Assembly: GCA_028564705.1 (NCBI GenBank)
Contig: JAPXFQ010002688.1
Coordinates: 1,426,001 to 1,490,000, forward strand
Direction of reading: 5' to 3'
Source: Apricaphanius iberus
Taxonomy: Eukaryota > Chordata > Actinopteri > Cyprinodontiformes > Aphaniidae
DNA length: 64,000 nucleotides
In this document: positions 1 through 26,716 of the stretch, piece after piece
Layout of the letters: every line of letters begins with the position of its first letter
How positions within the stretch are numbered: position 1 is the stretch's first letter
Translations under genes and position numbers: made by a program
The notes under the pieces: generated by a model
The model's database searches: none
Seen by the model: the letters and a program-made list of their open reading frames with translations, nothing else
What the model was told of the DNA's origin: nothing

Positions 1-376
1 GCTGAAATAATAAGAAAGTAGGTCATACTGCCAACAGTTGGAGCAACTCCAAGAATTTGGCATGCTGAGTTGAGTAAATCTTCATCAATGTAGACCATTA
101 GCGTTATTACTGAGTCATTTCTACACTTAATAAAAAAAAGGTATGAGTAATTTGAGCTTTACTGTAAATTTAAAACCACTTAAATTATTAAATTATTGGA
201 TTAATTGTTAAGTCATAGCTTTAGGTTGGACATTATGTACCTAATACAGAGCATTTTGCCCAGCCAACCCAAAAGGCAGGTATGTAATATAGAGTCTGGG
301 GAATAAGAAGTTCAAATATCAGTGTCCTGATTCAGCAGTAGCATTTTTTATGCCCTCAAAATGTCAGCATTTAAAC

Positions 377-1650
377 TACAGCCCCAAATCAGAAAAAGTT
401 GGGATGGTAAGTAAAACAAATTTAAAAAATGAATGATTGACTTCTAAATTTACATTGATTTGTATTTTTTTGCAGACAATTTTTAAATGATATATATTTA
501 CTGGTATTTTTGGTGGATACTTCATTTTATGTTTACATATACATCCTTTCCTATCATTCACACCTGCAATACATTCCAAAAAAAGGTTGCGGCAGGAGGA
601 ATTTAGAGCTAGTAATCAGTTAAATTGGTTAAATAACAATGTGATTTGAAACAGGTGATGTCAACAGGTGATTGCAGTTCTTATTTGGTACAAAAGCAGC
701 ATCCATGAAAGGTTTAGTCCTTAGCACTGCATCAAGAGTCGTCATTCATATAAGTGATATAATCACATGGGCTTAGGACCACTTTGGCAAACTTGTGTCA
801 AGTACCACAGTATGTAGTTACATCAACAAATGCTAGTTAAAACTATACTGTGCCAAAGGGAAGCCCTATGTTAACTGTGTCCAGAAGCACCGTTGACTTC
901 TCTGGGCTCTGAGGCATCTGGGATGAACCATCATACAGTGGAAATGTGTATGGTGGTCAGATTAATTAGTATCTCAGGTTTTTTGGGGGGAGAAATGAAC
1001 GACTGGTGCTCCGGACCAAAGAAAAAAAGGATCATCCAGACCTGGGTCTTTCATGGGATGGGGTTGTGTCAGTGCCCCTAGCAAAGATAACTTGCACTTC
1101 TGAAAAGTACATTGAGAGTTTGGAGCCCAATATGCTGCCTTCAAGAATACATCTCTTCCAGGAATGCCCATGCATATTTCAACAAGACAATGCAAAATCA
1201 CATCTTGCAAACATTACAAAGTCCTGGCTGCAGAGGACTTGACTCGACTTCCTGCGGTCTCGACCTGTCTTTAATACAGAATGTGTGGCACATTTTAAAG
1301 TGCATAATACAACAACGACCCTGTAGCGTTGCCCATCTTTAGACTTGTTTGAAGAAAGTGTGGGACAAAATTACACCAGAAATACTTCATCACTTGTTTT
1401 CTTCAGTCCCGTAAAAGTGTTGTGAAAAGGAATGGGAGCATTACAAAGTAATCAATGCTTTACTATTCCATTTTTTTATGTGTTGCAAGAACCCAAATTG
1501 GAATACATGTTTACTTTGAAAAAAAAAAAAAAACATTCATAAGGAACACATGAAATAATGCGTATTGTTTTAAATGTAATACAGTTCAAAGATAATTTAA
1601 CAAACTACTGTTTTCAGTTTCATTTTAAGTTTTTCTGATTTGGGGTTGTA
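377..1650 (+). mobile_element. Tc1/mariner-type transposon relic with TIRs
   Basis: The ends form an inverted repeat of about 21 bp: tacagccccaaatcagaaaa at 377 and its near-perfect complement ending at 1650 (..ttttctgatttggggttgta), starting with TA as expected for TA target sites. Inside, frameshifted + strand pieces resemble a DDE transposase C-terminus: CIFQQDNAKSHLANITKSWL (near 1171), DLSLIQNVWHILK (near 1270) and WDKITPEILHHL (near 1360). Several stops and frameshifts: dead. Confidence 0.8.
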
Positions 1651-1959
1651 AGCATGTCTGTGCTTTCTCACCAATCCAAATCTGAAAATCTAATATGGCT
1701 GCCTACACCTAAAAAGCAACAATAGCTACAGTAATAAACAACTTATATGGGCTTCTAAAGGACTGTATTTCAATAAATCGATCCCACAGATAGTGCTGTG
1801 CATCCTCTGTTACTAAATTCATTTTTACATAAAATCCAAAAAAACACATTATTATTAGCTTGTATAGCTAACAGCAATTTGCAAGGCCTTTAAGTGTTTT
1901 GGTAAACAATTGAAACATTTAACAACTGCTTAATTAAACACAACAATATTTTAACGTAA

Positions 1960-2540
1960 AGCAATCTTAATTGGATTGTGCAAATTGTTCTGCATCACAG
2001 GATAGTTTAGCCCAATTAAATCTATTTTCCTGCTTGAATTATGGCCCTCTATAACGCCTAGCAAAAAGAGCAAAATGCACAGAAAGTTGTTGCAATTAAA
2101 TAAAATCAGTTTTTCTGATTTACACTAAATCCTAATTTTTTCATCTATGTTAAAAAGAAAGCACTGAGTAGATGGACACTTTGTGTGAGTATGTGTCTGT
2201 ATATATATGTGTGCAACAGATTGCCCATGACACTTCAGGCCTCAAGGGGGTCGAGAGCCCATCGTCATTTAGAGCCGTGTTTGGTTTGGATGGGTCTGCT
2301 GGGGCAGAGCGAGCAGCCAGAGGGGATGTAATGCCAGAGGAGAGACAGCCAAGGCAGATAGCTGTAATGAATTAGATGGTTGTGTGTTTGCAGTCTGGAA
2401 GATTGATTGACACAAGGAGTTTGTGTAGAGAGGACTGCCTCGAGGAAAATCAGTTCAGCATCAACAACAACAGCCTAAACCTTTCCCATTAGTCCACAGC
2501 GGGAAACAAGCAGGGATAGCTTCAGCTCTTCGAATGTCTT
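1960..2540. promoter_or_regulatory. possible conserved intronic element
   Basis: A non-repetitive intronic stretch of higher complexity than its surroundings, with several homeodomain-like cores (CCAATTAAAT, TGAATTAGAT, CCCATTAGTC). Function is only a guess from composition. Confidence 0.2.
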
Positions 2541-2627
2541 TCCTCTCATTCTATCTGTCGAGACTTATTTGACCATTTATTTCTCTTGGTTTGCCTGTTG
2601 GGCCTCTGGATTTTTCTCTGTCTCTTT

Positions 2628-2720
2628 AAGGCAAGGCAAGGCAAGGCAATTTTATTTCTATAGCACACTTTCAACACAAGGTAATTCAAGGTGCTTTACA
2701 TGATTCAGTGATAATGAAAC
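2628..2720 (-). repeat. LINE/SINE 3' tail with (AAGGC)n terminus
   Basis: Starts with about four tandem aaggc units, then aattttatttctatagcac and gtgctttacatg, the widespread fish retroposon tail (complement: tgtaaagcac...tatagaaataaaatt). The short tandem repeat marks the 3' end, so the element lies on the minus strand. Confidence 0.6.
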
Positions 2721-3447
2721 CACATGATTACAAAGCATATAAGTTTAACAGTAATCAATCAGTAAGAAAAGATATTGTAAGGAACAAATCCACGTAATTA
2801 ATACACAATCACTTAAAAATAAAGCTAAAAGATAGAATAAAATATAGAAATTAAAACGACAACAATAAAATAATATAAAGATCAAATGTTTACAAAAAAC
2901 ATTTGATCTTTAAAATCTTCTTTAAAACAAGTGCAGCTTGTGTTTTTGTTCTAGAAATAGACTGAATGACTTTTCTTGTTTGGGCTCTGCATATTTAGGT
3001 ACTCTTGTCAATAGAAATATCAGACCATGATCACATCAAAGCATTGTTGCCATGGTGACTAAGTGCAATAGTTCTCAATCCAGAAAAAAAAGAGAGAGAT
3101 AACGAGAGAGATGGTCGGATAAAAAGCAAAAAAAAAAAAAAGTGCCATTGATGGAGCAGAGCTAAAAGAATGTGTGCCTGCAGATTGTAAGAGATAAAAA
3201 AGAGTTTGTATAGGGGGGATACTTGGTGTGATAATAAGGTACAGCATCTCTGTGTTTAATGTGGCATGGAGGACAGACAGAGAGGAAGCAAAAAGCAGCC
3301 AGTAATATTGATTTATTGATATGTGTTTGCACTTGAGCAACTGTGCATGTTTTTCTTTATTAAAGCTCTTTATTTACAAGTATGGTTTACTGTACTGTGG
3401 GTGTTGCAGAAAAAAAAAAGTTTCTCATGTTGTCTTCATATCTGTAG

Positions 3448-17325
<13,878 letters not shown>

Positions 17326-17759
17326 AGAACAAGAGGACACAAGAGGGAGAAATCAGGATGGAGGGTTTTATTTCAGTTTGTCGTTGTTGGTCTTTTTTTG
17401 TGGGGCAGAGGTTTTTCCATCAACTCCACCTGATCTTCTACATTATCAACACCACCACCTTCGTCGTCATCATCTTCTCAGATCATCAGCCCTAAAGGTT
17501 CATCACTGCCCTCTTGTTTTGCTGTAACATAAGCTGCTGTAGTTGTTCCCAAATACCCCATATTTCCCACACACCCACCCCTTCCTCCACCCAGTCTAAA
17601 CTCATTGAATGAGGCATGATAGCAAAGAGAGAGAGACCGAATGAGAAATGGCAAGATAAGGGAGACAAAGGGAAGAGGGCGGTGGAGTGTAAAGATAAGG
17701 TTGTGAGGCGAAAGAGGGGGGAAAACGAGCAGAGAGCGCGATAGTGCAGAAGGAAAGAG

Positions 17760-18420
17760 AAATTAGGGGGGTGGGGGGGTAATTAGGGCTGTTTCCTGAT
17801 TAAGAGCTCAGTGGAAGGAAGGCCCCCAGAGGAGGCGTGGAGCGGCACTGTGGGAGCGCCAGCCAGGAGCAACGATACCACACAATCGATTCATTAGCCA
17901 GACAGTGGAAGCCTTAATGAGGCGGACGCTGAAGCGCCATCTCCCCCAGCGAGAGGTGTCAGCAGCCAGGGAACAATGATGTCACGGGAAGCTTCAGAAA
18001 TCCAGATAAACTGACATAAAAAGACGCACAGAGCTGAGAGTACAAACGCTCCGTTACGTATCCACACACGCCGCCGCTTGAGGTAAACGTGAGACGGGGA
18101 GGAAAAACACACAACACACCGTGCACCCAATTAAACATTCATCCCAGCGCCTTCCTCCGTCTTCTGCTTAATATATTTTTTTTTTTGGTCTGACAAAGGC
18201 AGCAGCCTAATGAGCAGGGGAGTCGATGGGATTCTCCCAGGGCCTGGAGACACAAACAGAGAACATCAGCCGATCCGTTGCTTCTAATTCCTCCGGATTG
18301 TTCTCCTGACATCCAGCGCCGCACTCATTCTCATTAAAAGGCTCTGTCAGCTAGATGAAGTAGCAGCACACCAAGCTCACTGTGAGGCACACTAGAGGGC
18401 GAATTAACACCATGCGATTA
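17760..18420. promoter_or_regulatory. candidate conserved element rich in homeodomain cores
   Basis: In a GC-richer context there are many ATTA/TAAT cores: ggtaattagggc, cctgattaagag, gattcattagcc, ccttaatgagg, gcctaatgagc, tctcattaaaag, gcgaattaac, gcgattac. This clustering resembles developmental enhancers or a conserved 3' UTR. Inferred from composition only. Confidence 0.3.
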
Positions 18421-18609
18421 CACCATCATCAGTAGCTAACTAAGCAGTGACTAATCCAATTCCTTTCAAATTTTATGCAACTAGTTGCTGTTTTCAATCC
18501 ACCCAAGTCTTCATCTCCATCCCTGCCTACCTGCTCTGACTAAACCTTGTTAAATAAGCTATTGATTCTTATGAAATTAAAAGGTAAACATTTTAGACAT
18601 ATTTAGATA

Positions 18610-18945
18610 AGGATGCTCCGATATGATACTGGTATTGGGTATCCGGCCGACACTGTTCTAGTGTACTCGCATCAGTACCGGTCGGTTAACTGATACTAAA
18701 AAATTAAAATTTGGAAACTGCAATAATTTCACAGAAAATCTTTATTTTTCATGTGAAATTTTAGTTTTGTGGTAATTTTTTTTTTATTCAATTCACCATC
18801 ATTTGTTGTAACAAGCAGAGAAGAAAATAAAAACTGTCTTCCAATTCATTGCATGTTTTGTGTGGTAGAAGTGTATCGGCATTAGTACTCAGATCCAAGT
18901 ATCGGTATCATATCGCTTTGAAAAAAGTGGTATCGTTGCATCCCT
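18610..18945. mobile_element. MITE with GGATGCnCCGAT-type inverted ends
   Basis: Left aggatgctccgatatgatac and right tatcgttgcatccct are inverted; the interior has ggtattgggtatccggccga and agtatcggtatcatatcg. This is the fish hAT-like 'agggatgcaccgat' repeat type. No ORF. Confidence 0.6.
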
Positions 18946-19662
18946 ACATGAGTAAAACACTTTCATGTCTGTAAACTAAGTGTTTGGCTTAGTGGACAGA
19001 CTGAAAACAGAGGGAAAAAGCAGCATTATGCTATCTGCACCCAGCACACTGAGGTTACTAATTAAAATGTTGTATCTTGTTTGTTTGATCCTTGGAAATG
19101 CCAGAGTGGGAAAATAAATGGCCACTTTTACAGTCTGAAATGGTTACCAGGGCAACAGGTGGCATAGCAGGAAGTTTGTGGTTGTGTCCGAGCAAAAATT
19201 AAAAAAAAAAAGACCTCCACCCGACGCTAATGTAAAAAGTTTGAGATACTACAGGGCACCTGAGGCATGTTGGAAACTTTCCCATGTCCACTCATTAACT
19301 ATATCATGTTCACTATTTTCAAGACAAATGTAGCTTTTCTGTATAGTCAAAACTGTTCAAATTCAGTTATATTTCAGATTTATGCTCTATATTTGCATTT
19401 ATGTATTACATAAACAAACCCTAAAGCGTCTAAATCTAAGGTGATTGGCCGTGTGATTTTGCAGCGTTTTGGTGAAAAATTCATTGTCAACGCTGACAAC
19501 AGCTGTCTTTACAGACTGAAAATAAGGACAAATAGCACCCTCCACAGATATTGGCACCCCTGGTAAAGATGTGTATGAAGCATTCAAAAAACAACCTTTT
19601 CATAGTAGTATTATGAATATGAATTACGAAAAATAAATTTTTATTTTGACTGGTTTTAATCA

Positions 19663-19950
19663 ATCCATCCATTATGTATGGATGCATCTATCATCTATCT
19701 ATGCAGGGTTGAGGGGGGCTGGTGCCTATCTCGGCAGTCACCAGTCCATCGCAGTGCAACACAGAGACACACGGAACAAGGCACACTTACACTCATAATT
19801 AAGGGAAATTTAGAGAGACAGATTAACCTGACATGTTTTTGGACAATGGGAGGAAGCTGGAGTAAATGGAGGGAACCCACACATGCAAACGGAGAACATG
19901 CAAACTCCAGGCCAGGATTCAAACCAAAGACCTTCTTGCTGCAAGGCAAT
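19663..19950 (-). repeat. LINE-like interspersed repeat fragment
   Basis: atccatccatt at one end, then gtgcaacacagagacacacg, atttagagagacagattaac, acatgtttttggacaatggg and agaacatgcaaactcc. The same order of phrases occurs in a very common teleost repeat. Strand assigned by taking atggatgg as its 3' end. Confidence 0.6.
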
Positions 19951-21035
19951 TTAGGTCAAATTTCATTTTTTTATTTTCTTAAGCTAGGTATGAAATATGT
20001 GCTAAAAGTATTGCCAACCCATACAATATCTACAAAACAAAGGGTTCTGAAGCATTTTGCATCGTGTACTTTTGTGTTTTTAAGCTAGTACAAATTGTGT
20101 TTTCCTACTGTATAGATATGACATAAAAGCTTAGTTCTCTTAACCAGTCTTCAAATAAGGTATGATAAGAGAACATGTCATTTAAGAAAGACAGATGTGT
20201 GCTAATCTTCAAGCAAGAAAATAGCTGCTAATCTCAATTTGTCAATATTTAAACCTACGTATACTGACAAAGCTTAAAACATTATGGAACTGCGACAAAA
20301 GACTCATGATTAGCTTGCCCGCACACTGTGAGGGGTATGGTAAGTGAGTTAATGTAAATATTAGTCACAAGATAAGTGCTGAAAGGTGTTAATGCAAAAT
20401 AATGCTTCCAAAATAAAAGATTAATTTATTCCAAGATCATCGTTTCCAGATGTTTCAATAAGTGTGGAGGGTGATGTTGATCATATATTAGTATAATTAC
20501 CCATTTAATTAATAAAATATACCTACCAACTGTTGTCAGGACCACAACTGGTCTACAAATATTTCTGGAAAAAAAGTAAACAAAAACTGTTGATTGGTGC
20601 CATTTCTTTATGCTGCGGTTCAAAGTTGGGCTGTTTAGACTTGACGTAATTTGGGTTTTAAAATGCCATATCACAGTTTAGATGTTTGGATGTATTACTG
20701 CGCTCAGGCTCTTGACCATTTTCAACAAGTTTAAAATTCCCAGTCCTTAGCAGCTTGAGCTAGTAAAGCTCGTTAGCATTAGCATGCCTCATCCGCACAA
20801 GCCACAGTCCATAAAAAGCCTCAGTTGTATACTATTTTACCGTACCATGACAAAAGCATTAAACTATAAAACATTTTGAACTAATCTCCAGAACGGTGAA
20901 AATGTGGGGACATAGTTTGACGTCACACTGTGATGTGACATCATTTCCAGTCCCAGGTTGAAACGTCTGAGCAGAAATTAAAAGTAAAATAAAGTTTTCC
21001 TTAAATAGAAAACTTTTTTAACTGATTTGAATGTT

Positions 21036-21128
21036 TGTATAATTGTATTGAAATGACTTTTCTTGTAAAGTGCCTTCAGATGATTGATCTGTTTTGAATT
21101 GACGCTATATTAATAAAGTGAATTGAAT
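21036..21128 (+). repeat. LINE/SINE 3' tail
   Basis: gtattgaaatgacttttctt, gtaaagtgccttcagatgat, then gaattgacgctatattaata and aagtgaattgaat: a sense-strand fish retroposon tail. Confidence 0.55.
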
Positions 21129-21949
21129 ATCTGGTGTAAAAATCTAGCCTACTTTTCACAGTCACGTTTGGACAACACAATTTAAGAACATTAAGGGTAC
21201 GAAAAGCGGAAATGGAAGTGAGTTGTAAAAATGTGTGTTTTCAGACCAACTAGGAGGGACAAAACCACTGTTTCATGAATGACGAGTTTCATTTTTGATT
21301 CCATCAGGCTGCAAATAAAACTAAAGTGATGTTTTTTTTTATCATATGCTAGTTTGATCTGTTTTCATTATGTGCTAAAAGCTAACCAAAGTTAGCACAC
21401 AGACTTGTATGGTATTAACCTTTACATCCAAGTATTGCATTTTTTGTCTGTTTGTTTCCAAACCTCTCATGTTCCCAAAATAAAACTGTATGTCAGACCT
21501 CTCTACTTCTGTAGGGCATGTGTTTAGAAAAAGCCACATTTCAATTTCTTTAAATATTTCACTCCATTTTATATTACTAGTGATTGCTTGTGCTATATAA
21601 TATGTTTATGTACTCTGGTTGCCTGTGGCTTGTTTGGGGTTCAGAGGGCGTTACATGCACATGAAAATACATAATCAAAAAGCCCAGGTGGAATAAAAGG
21701 CTATTCTATGTATTAAATACGTACCAAGAACTCCACCGTTTGTTGTTTATACTTTAACCCCTCCCCCTTTGGAAAAGTGGTAGTAAATGTACTTGACTAT
21801 TTTTTATGTTGTTTTCAGCTCCTACTTCTGTTCATTTTTGATTCTATTCAGCAGGCACTAAAGATTTGCTATCGAGGAGGCTCCACTTTCACTGCATGCT
21901 TGTTGCACTAAAGCTGAACTGCTCAAAATAAAAAAAAGACTCATATTTT

Positions 21950-22500
21950 CTACAGTGAGGATCCTTAATTATCCCCTTTCAGAAAATAAAAAAGGCAGTA
22001 TGCAATTTTGTTTACCTGTATCCAATATTAGCAAGGTTTATCTGTTTTGTAGCTGCAGCCCTGAAGCAAACTATAAGAATTGTGATGGCCTTCTGCAGAT
22101 TCAGAGAGGTTCTGTACAGCTTCCCGCATTTGCCTGCCTCGTTTTTGCTTTCTGTCCAAGAGCCCCAGGTAGCCATAAAGGATTCTCACGTACACAAGCT
22201 TGTATACTACTCAAAACGATGCTGTATAATGGCTATGCATATGGTGGTTTAGCATCAGTATTTGGGACATTGTATTTGATACTTCTTTTGAATTAGTCAA
22301 CTTTTCCCTGCCCCACCTGTGCTTCTGTTTCAACAGTGTAAAAACCTTTGACTGCTTTTTTCTTTTACAGCTCATGTTGACTTTTCTGGGGGTTTTTTGG
22401 AAAGCCAAGGGACTTCTTTTTTTTAATGCACCATCTTCCCCTCCTGATGCATTTTTCCCTGTGCTGTAAAACAAATGCTATCCGTGAAGAATAAACCAAA
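21950..22500 (+). other. candidate distal 3' UTR of gene A or separate transcript end
   Basis: A non-repetitive, UTR-like stretch: ctgcagattcagagaggttc, tgcctcgtttttgctttc, atgctgtataatggctatgc and tggtttagcatcagtattt, ending with AATAAA at 22490-22495 followed by a GT/T-rich stretch. It carries no coding frame. Lying 4.6-5.2 kb beyond the gene A stop, it would suit an extended UTR. Function inferred. Confidence 0.35.
22490..22495 (+). terminator. candidate poly(A) signal AATAAA
   Basis: gaagAATAAAcc followed about 15 nt later by tgtgctcatcttttcagg. Best-placed signal on the + strand in the UTR-like block; not proven to be used. Confidence 0.3.
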
Positions 22501-22671
22501 CTTGTGCTCATCTTTTCAGGTGTCAAAATTATTCATTGTGTAATTTATCATTCATGTAATTATCCAAATGTCCACAGTTTGTTCCATGCTAGACTATATT
22601 ATAAACAGGGTTAGTAGCTCATTAGCATGCTAACATGCTAATCAGTATTTCTCTTTTTAACTATTTTTATA

Positions 22672-23320
22672 TACAGTGCTCTGCATAAATCAGTACACCC
22701 CACTACGTTTGTCAGAAAACCTTTAGCTTCCTTTCAGAATCAAAATTTTGTATGATATACTATACTACAAAATACTGCCACAAATGTGGGCCATTGATTG
22801 CAAACAAGTTAGCTAAAGCAGTAGAAAGCCAAACTAGAGTGACCATTTTCCGGGACACCATACGGCGCACACTGCAGAGGAATGGCATGTATGGATATCG
22901 TCCATGAAGGAAGCCTCTACTAAAGCCCATGCACAAAAAAGCATGCCTAGAATTTGCTAGGGCCCATGCTGAAAAAATTAAGACTACTGGGACTCTATGC
23001 TCTCGAGTGATGAGACCAAGATCACTGTTTTTGGAACTAATGGTTTGAAAACTGTATGGTGTTGTGAAGGTGAGGATTTTATAGAAAAATGCATGGTGCC
23101 TACAGTGAAACATGGTGGTTGCAGTGTCCTTATGTGGGGCTGCATGAGTGCTACTGGTGTTGGGGAGCTGCCTTTCATTGATGGCATCGTGAACTCAACC
23201 AACAAGGCAATGATCCAAAAACACACATCTAAAGCTACTGTTTCATTTCTGAAACAGAACCGGGTGAAGGTGATTGAATAGCCAAGTTTGTCTCTTGATC
23301 TGAACCCAATCGAGTTAGTC
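22672..23320 (+). mobile_element. Tc1-like transposon relic, 3' truncated
   Basis: Left end tacagtgctctgcataaatc. Frameshifted + strand transposase pieces: an N-terminal part with RVTIFRDTIRRTLQRNGMYG (near 22830), then DETKITVFGTNGLKTVW (from 23009), PTVKHGGCSVLMWGCMSATG (23099) and SFLKQNRVKVIE-stop-PSLSLDLNPIE. The DDE catalytic region is broken by stops and frameshifts, and no right end was seen. Confidence 0.8.
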
Positions 23321-26300
23321 TCCAATAATTGTCTGTTGTGTTAATACCTATTCAATAGCTGACCAGAGAGTTACACATAAATAGGAAATTTAACTCTTGC
23401 GCTTATTATTAGAATACCTCATCTGTTTCCTCTACGGCATCGAATGCAACTGCTCACGTTCTTTTTTTCTTTGAAATCTAACAGTCTGATTGTTGCAGAA
23501 GTTGTTGTTGTGAGGTTTTGGATTTTTCTTTGGCCAGAATAAATTCCCCCTGATAGGGGTTTAACTGTTGATTTGTAGGTAGAATCCGCACTTCATTCCT
23601 GAACTGGAGCCTGCAATTATGTTAATCACTTCAAACAAAACATTTATCTCCTTGAAGTGTCCAAAAGTCCAAGACACTAAGACGGTTTCCTGACCCGTAA
23701 ACTACCAGAGGAAAGCCTGCAGTTAAATCAGTAGCTGGCGTCGCACAGCACACGTCTTTGGCGCACATTGGACTCTATGGAGCGCGTCTAACCTGGCGCA
23801 CTGGGATGGATGCCTCTCAGCAAACTTTGCCAAGAATAAAGATTGGCATCAAAACATCCTCCAGGAACAGCTATGCCCAAATCTGAGAGCAGTTTGTTAT
23901 TGAACTTCCTTTAATTGCAGGTTCACCTGACAAAAAAGGCACTAATCAAGCAGTAAGGTTTGTAATAAACTCAATTTGATAGTCCTACTATTTGTGATCT
24001 CGGAAATTGTGTCGGTGCTGGTCAGTGATTAGTTGAATTTTGAATTCATGGTTTGGAAGATTTCTCTTCAAATGTCTTCAAAATGTTTGGCACTGAACTT
24101 CAGTTTAACATGGAAACATATTACATAACAGATCCAGCAACATTGATGGATTAACGTTTTTACTTATATATATATATATATAAAATATAAAGATGCCTCA
24201 CTGTCAGAGCAGGTATGTGATTGTTTGAACCCGAGTCCATCTGAACCAATCATCTCTGCCCTCAGGTCACCTAGCTGATCATCTATAGCCAAAGCAATTG
24301 GTCATTCCAGAAAGGTGAGATTTGGTGTGATGAGGTGTCCTATAGTTTTTTGTTATGCAGAAAGTGTTTATCCTGAGTTATCACTTTATTGATCTTTCAT
24401 TTAATCGCAACACTTATGATATTCTTCCATGGGTTCTGGTCACTGTCCTGTCTGTGCTCAAAAGTCAAAATGTCCAAGCTTCATGCTTCAGGAAACTAAA
24501 TTTAGTGAAATACTAGTTTTTCACAACCCTGGTACTCAAAGCACTGCATGCTTTTGGTGTTTCTCTAGTTTAATTAGGTACAGTAAAGACATGTTAATCA
24601 GCTGAAAGCAGGGAAGCACCTAAAACATGCAGGGAAGTGGTCCTTAAGGATAAGGATTTGGGAAACAAAAACTTAAAGTTAGAGGTTCGTCATCAACCTA
24701 ATATCCAACATGGTTTCTGGGCTGTTAAGTCAAAAAGTTATATGAACATCTTCCACACTACAGTTTTCAGTGAAAGTTTCTATGAAAATGCCTTTCTGAT
24801 GGTTTGTAGCCCTGAGGCTTACTGACTGGGGGCATTATAGCTCCATAAATGGTATCAGTTATTTAAACCTTGAACTAAAGAAACATTACTCTTTGCATGC
24901 TCTCCACATGCACTGAAACGCATAGAAATGTGTAAAAACCCTTAAAATAATAGGGTTAAGGCAAAAATGCAACATACCCCTTGAAAACAACATTTAAACA
25001 TTATTTTAATTCTAACAGGACGTTTTTCTGATAGAAAATGAATCCATTTCATCAGATTTATAATTTAGTCAAAATGAATCAAGAAAAGTTATCTATGCTC
25101 TTCTCAAAAACCAGTCGATAAGCATTATTGGAATTACAACACTCGAACGCTTATGATTGCGGACAGTCTTCTTAAAGATCGGTCTCCAGCTTTTAGATGC
25201 AGCCATGGTTCAACGCACCAGTCTGATTCCTGCTAATGGGGTGTTGGGGTAAAAACGCATCTAGGACATTAATTTGAGTCCTAAAAATAGGAACTTTTCA
25301 GTGGTGTGCCACTACACTTGGGTTCACTTGCATTCTCTGATTACACACTCAAATCGGTTTACATATGTATATTTTGCCAATTCACTACAAACTATAACTT
25401 TAAAGCTTTGTGTCAGCAGAACATTCTCCATGATCACTGAATAATGTCCTCTGTAGCATTATGGCGTGTTTATATCCCCTACATATGTACAACACACACT
25501 AAATACAAGCCTTACTGTGAAACGTTGAGATCTTACAGTAGCACTACGAATGATAGTTCATGCTGTGCATATAAATCCCAAGACAACCCCCCCCACATCT
25601 CACCTCTGATCCTCCAGACAGTCGAGAGACTTGGTGATTCCTCTGAGAGAAACGCAGTCATCAGGAGAAAGGAAGCAGCGTGCGCTCACCTCTCATCTTT
25701 CATTTCTCATCTAAATATTTCTAAGACGCTTTCTGACACCATGCTGTGAGAACACGCTGTTCTGGCTGTTAGATTTGAACAAATATGCAACAAATGCTTC
25801 CATTTTTTTTATACTTTATGTAGTTTGAAACAATGAAATAAGACCTGCCGAAAGCCTGACTTGGAAGATCTGCAGTATTGTGTGATCATTTTAGTTTTGT
25901 CTTACTTTTACATAAACACTGCTAATAAGTCAAGAAAACCAATACGGCAGGATTGTGAAGAAAAACGTTCAAATCGATGCTCTCAAAGCAACAGCAAGTC
26001 ATCGATGACAATATCTTTTGCCTTTAGAGACCTTTATTTACATGTTCGTGTTCAAGGTTCAGGGAACAGAAGAGTAATTATGAAAATACAGGTCGGTCCA
26101 TCTGTATGTGCCCTAACAAATAAAACAGAAGAACATGAAATACTGAGTTATAGACGATGTGTTTATCCTGAAACACAAAAGAATGTGTTCTTTAAACTGA
26201 TTTCAGCGTTCTGTGTTTGAGGTTGTTTTCCCCATTTTTAAGCACATGAAAATTGTCCAATCCGTGGACATTTCAGAGGAGACAAACTAAGTCCTGCTCC

Positions 26301-26710
26301 GTCATGTACATACACACGCACAAAAAAAAAAAAAAAAAAGATACAATCATGATGCTGAAATAAAACAAAAAGGAAAACAAGATCTGGAACCTCAGAACAC
26401 CTCCACATCTGCCAAGCAGGATGGTTTTCGGTGTGCTGAGGAGAACCCACACAGCCAGGATGACACAGGCTTGGACTCGTACAGCACCCAGTAAAGACAG
26501 CTCTAATTAAACCTCCTTGATTCAAATCAGTTTGACTGTTGGTAGATAATCCAAAAGGTAAAAAAAGAAAGTTTCTTCTAACTTCTTTTGCACTACAGAG
26601 GTTTTATTTTGATTTTTTTTTAAGGAAAAAAAAAGAAAAATTCTTTGGAGGAATCCCACATTAGCGCAACTATAGACTAACCAGCTTTCTCAGAGCTCTT
26701 AACACCAAAG

Positions 26711-26716
26711 TTTATT
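26711..26716 (-). terminator. candidate poly(A) signal of gene B
   Basis: AATAAA on the minus strand 195 nt past the stop. Alternatives are at 26603-26608 and 26033-26038; the sequence alone does not decide between them. Confidence 0.3.

Larger units (their letters stand above)
1..3447 (+). other. gene A intron (5' part off window)
   Basis: No exon recognised. Holds a mariner relic (377-1650), a moderately GC-rich possibly conserved stretch (about 1960-2540) and a LINE/SINE tail (2628-2720). The missing Q, GP and NLS exons of gene A must lie left of position 1. Confidence 0.7.
17326..21949 (+). other. gene A proximal 3' UTR and intergenic DNA
   Basis: Begins as the 3' UTR of gene A. Contains a purine-rich tract with G runs (17600-17830), a GC-rich, ATTA-motif-rich block (17760-18420), a MITE (18610-18945), a LINE fragment (19663-19950) and a retroposon tail (21036-21128). 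Where the UTR ends is unknown. Confidence 0.6.

Noticed and set aside
22760..23325. Minus-strand frames of 117 and 113 residues
   Set aside because: They are antisense shadows of the + strand Tc1 transposase relic.
25444..26220. Two + strand frames of 101 and 119 residues next to the 3' end of gene B
   Set aside because: No recognisable domain, no promoter or splice pattern; probably chance frames in the 3' flank of gene B.
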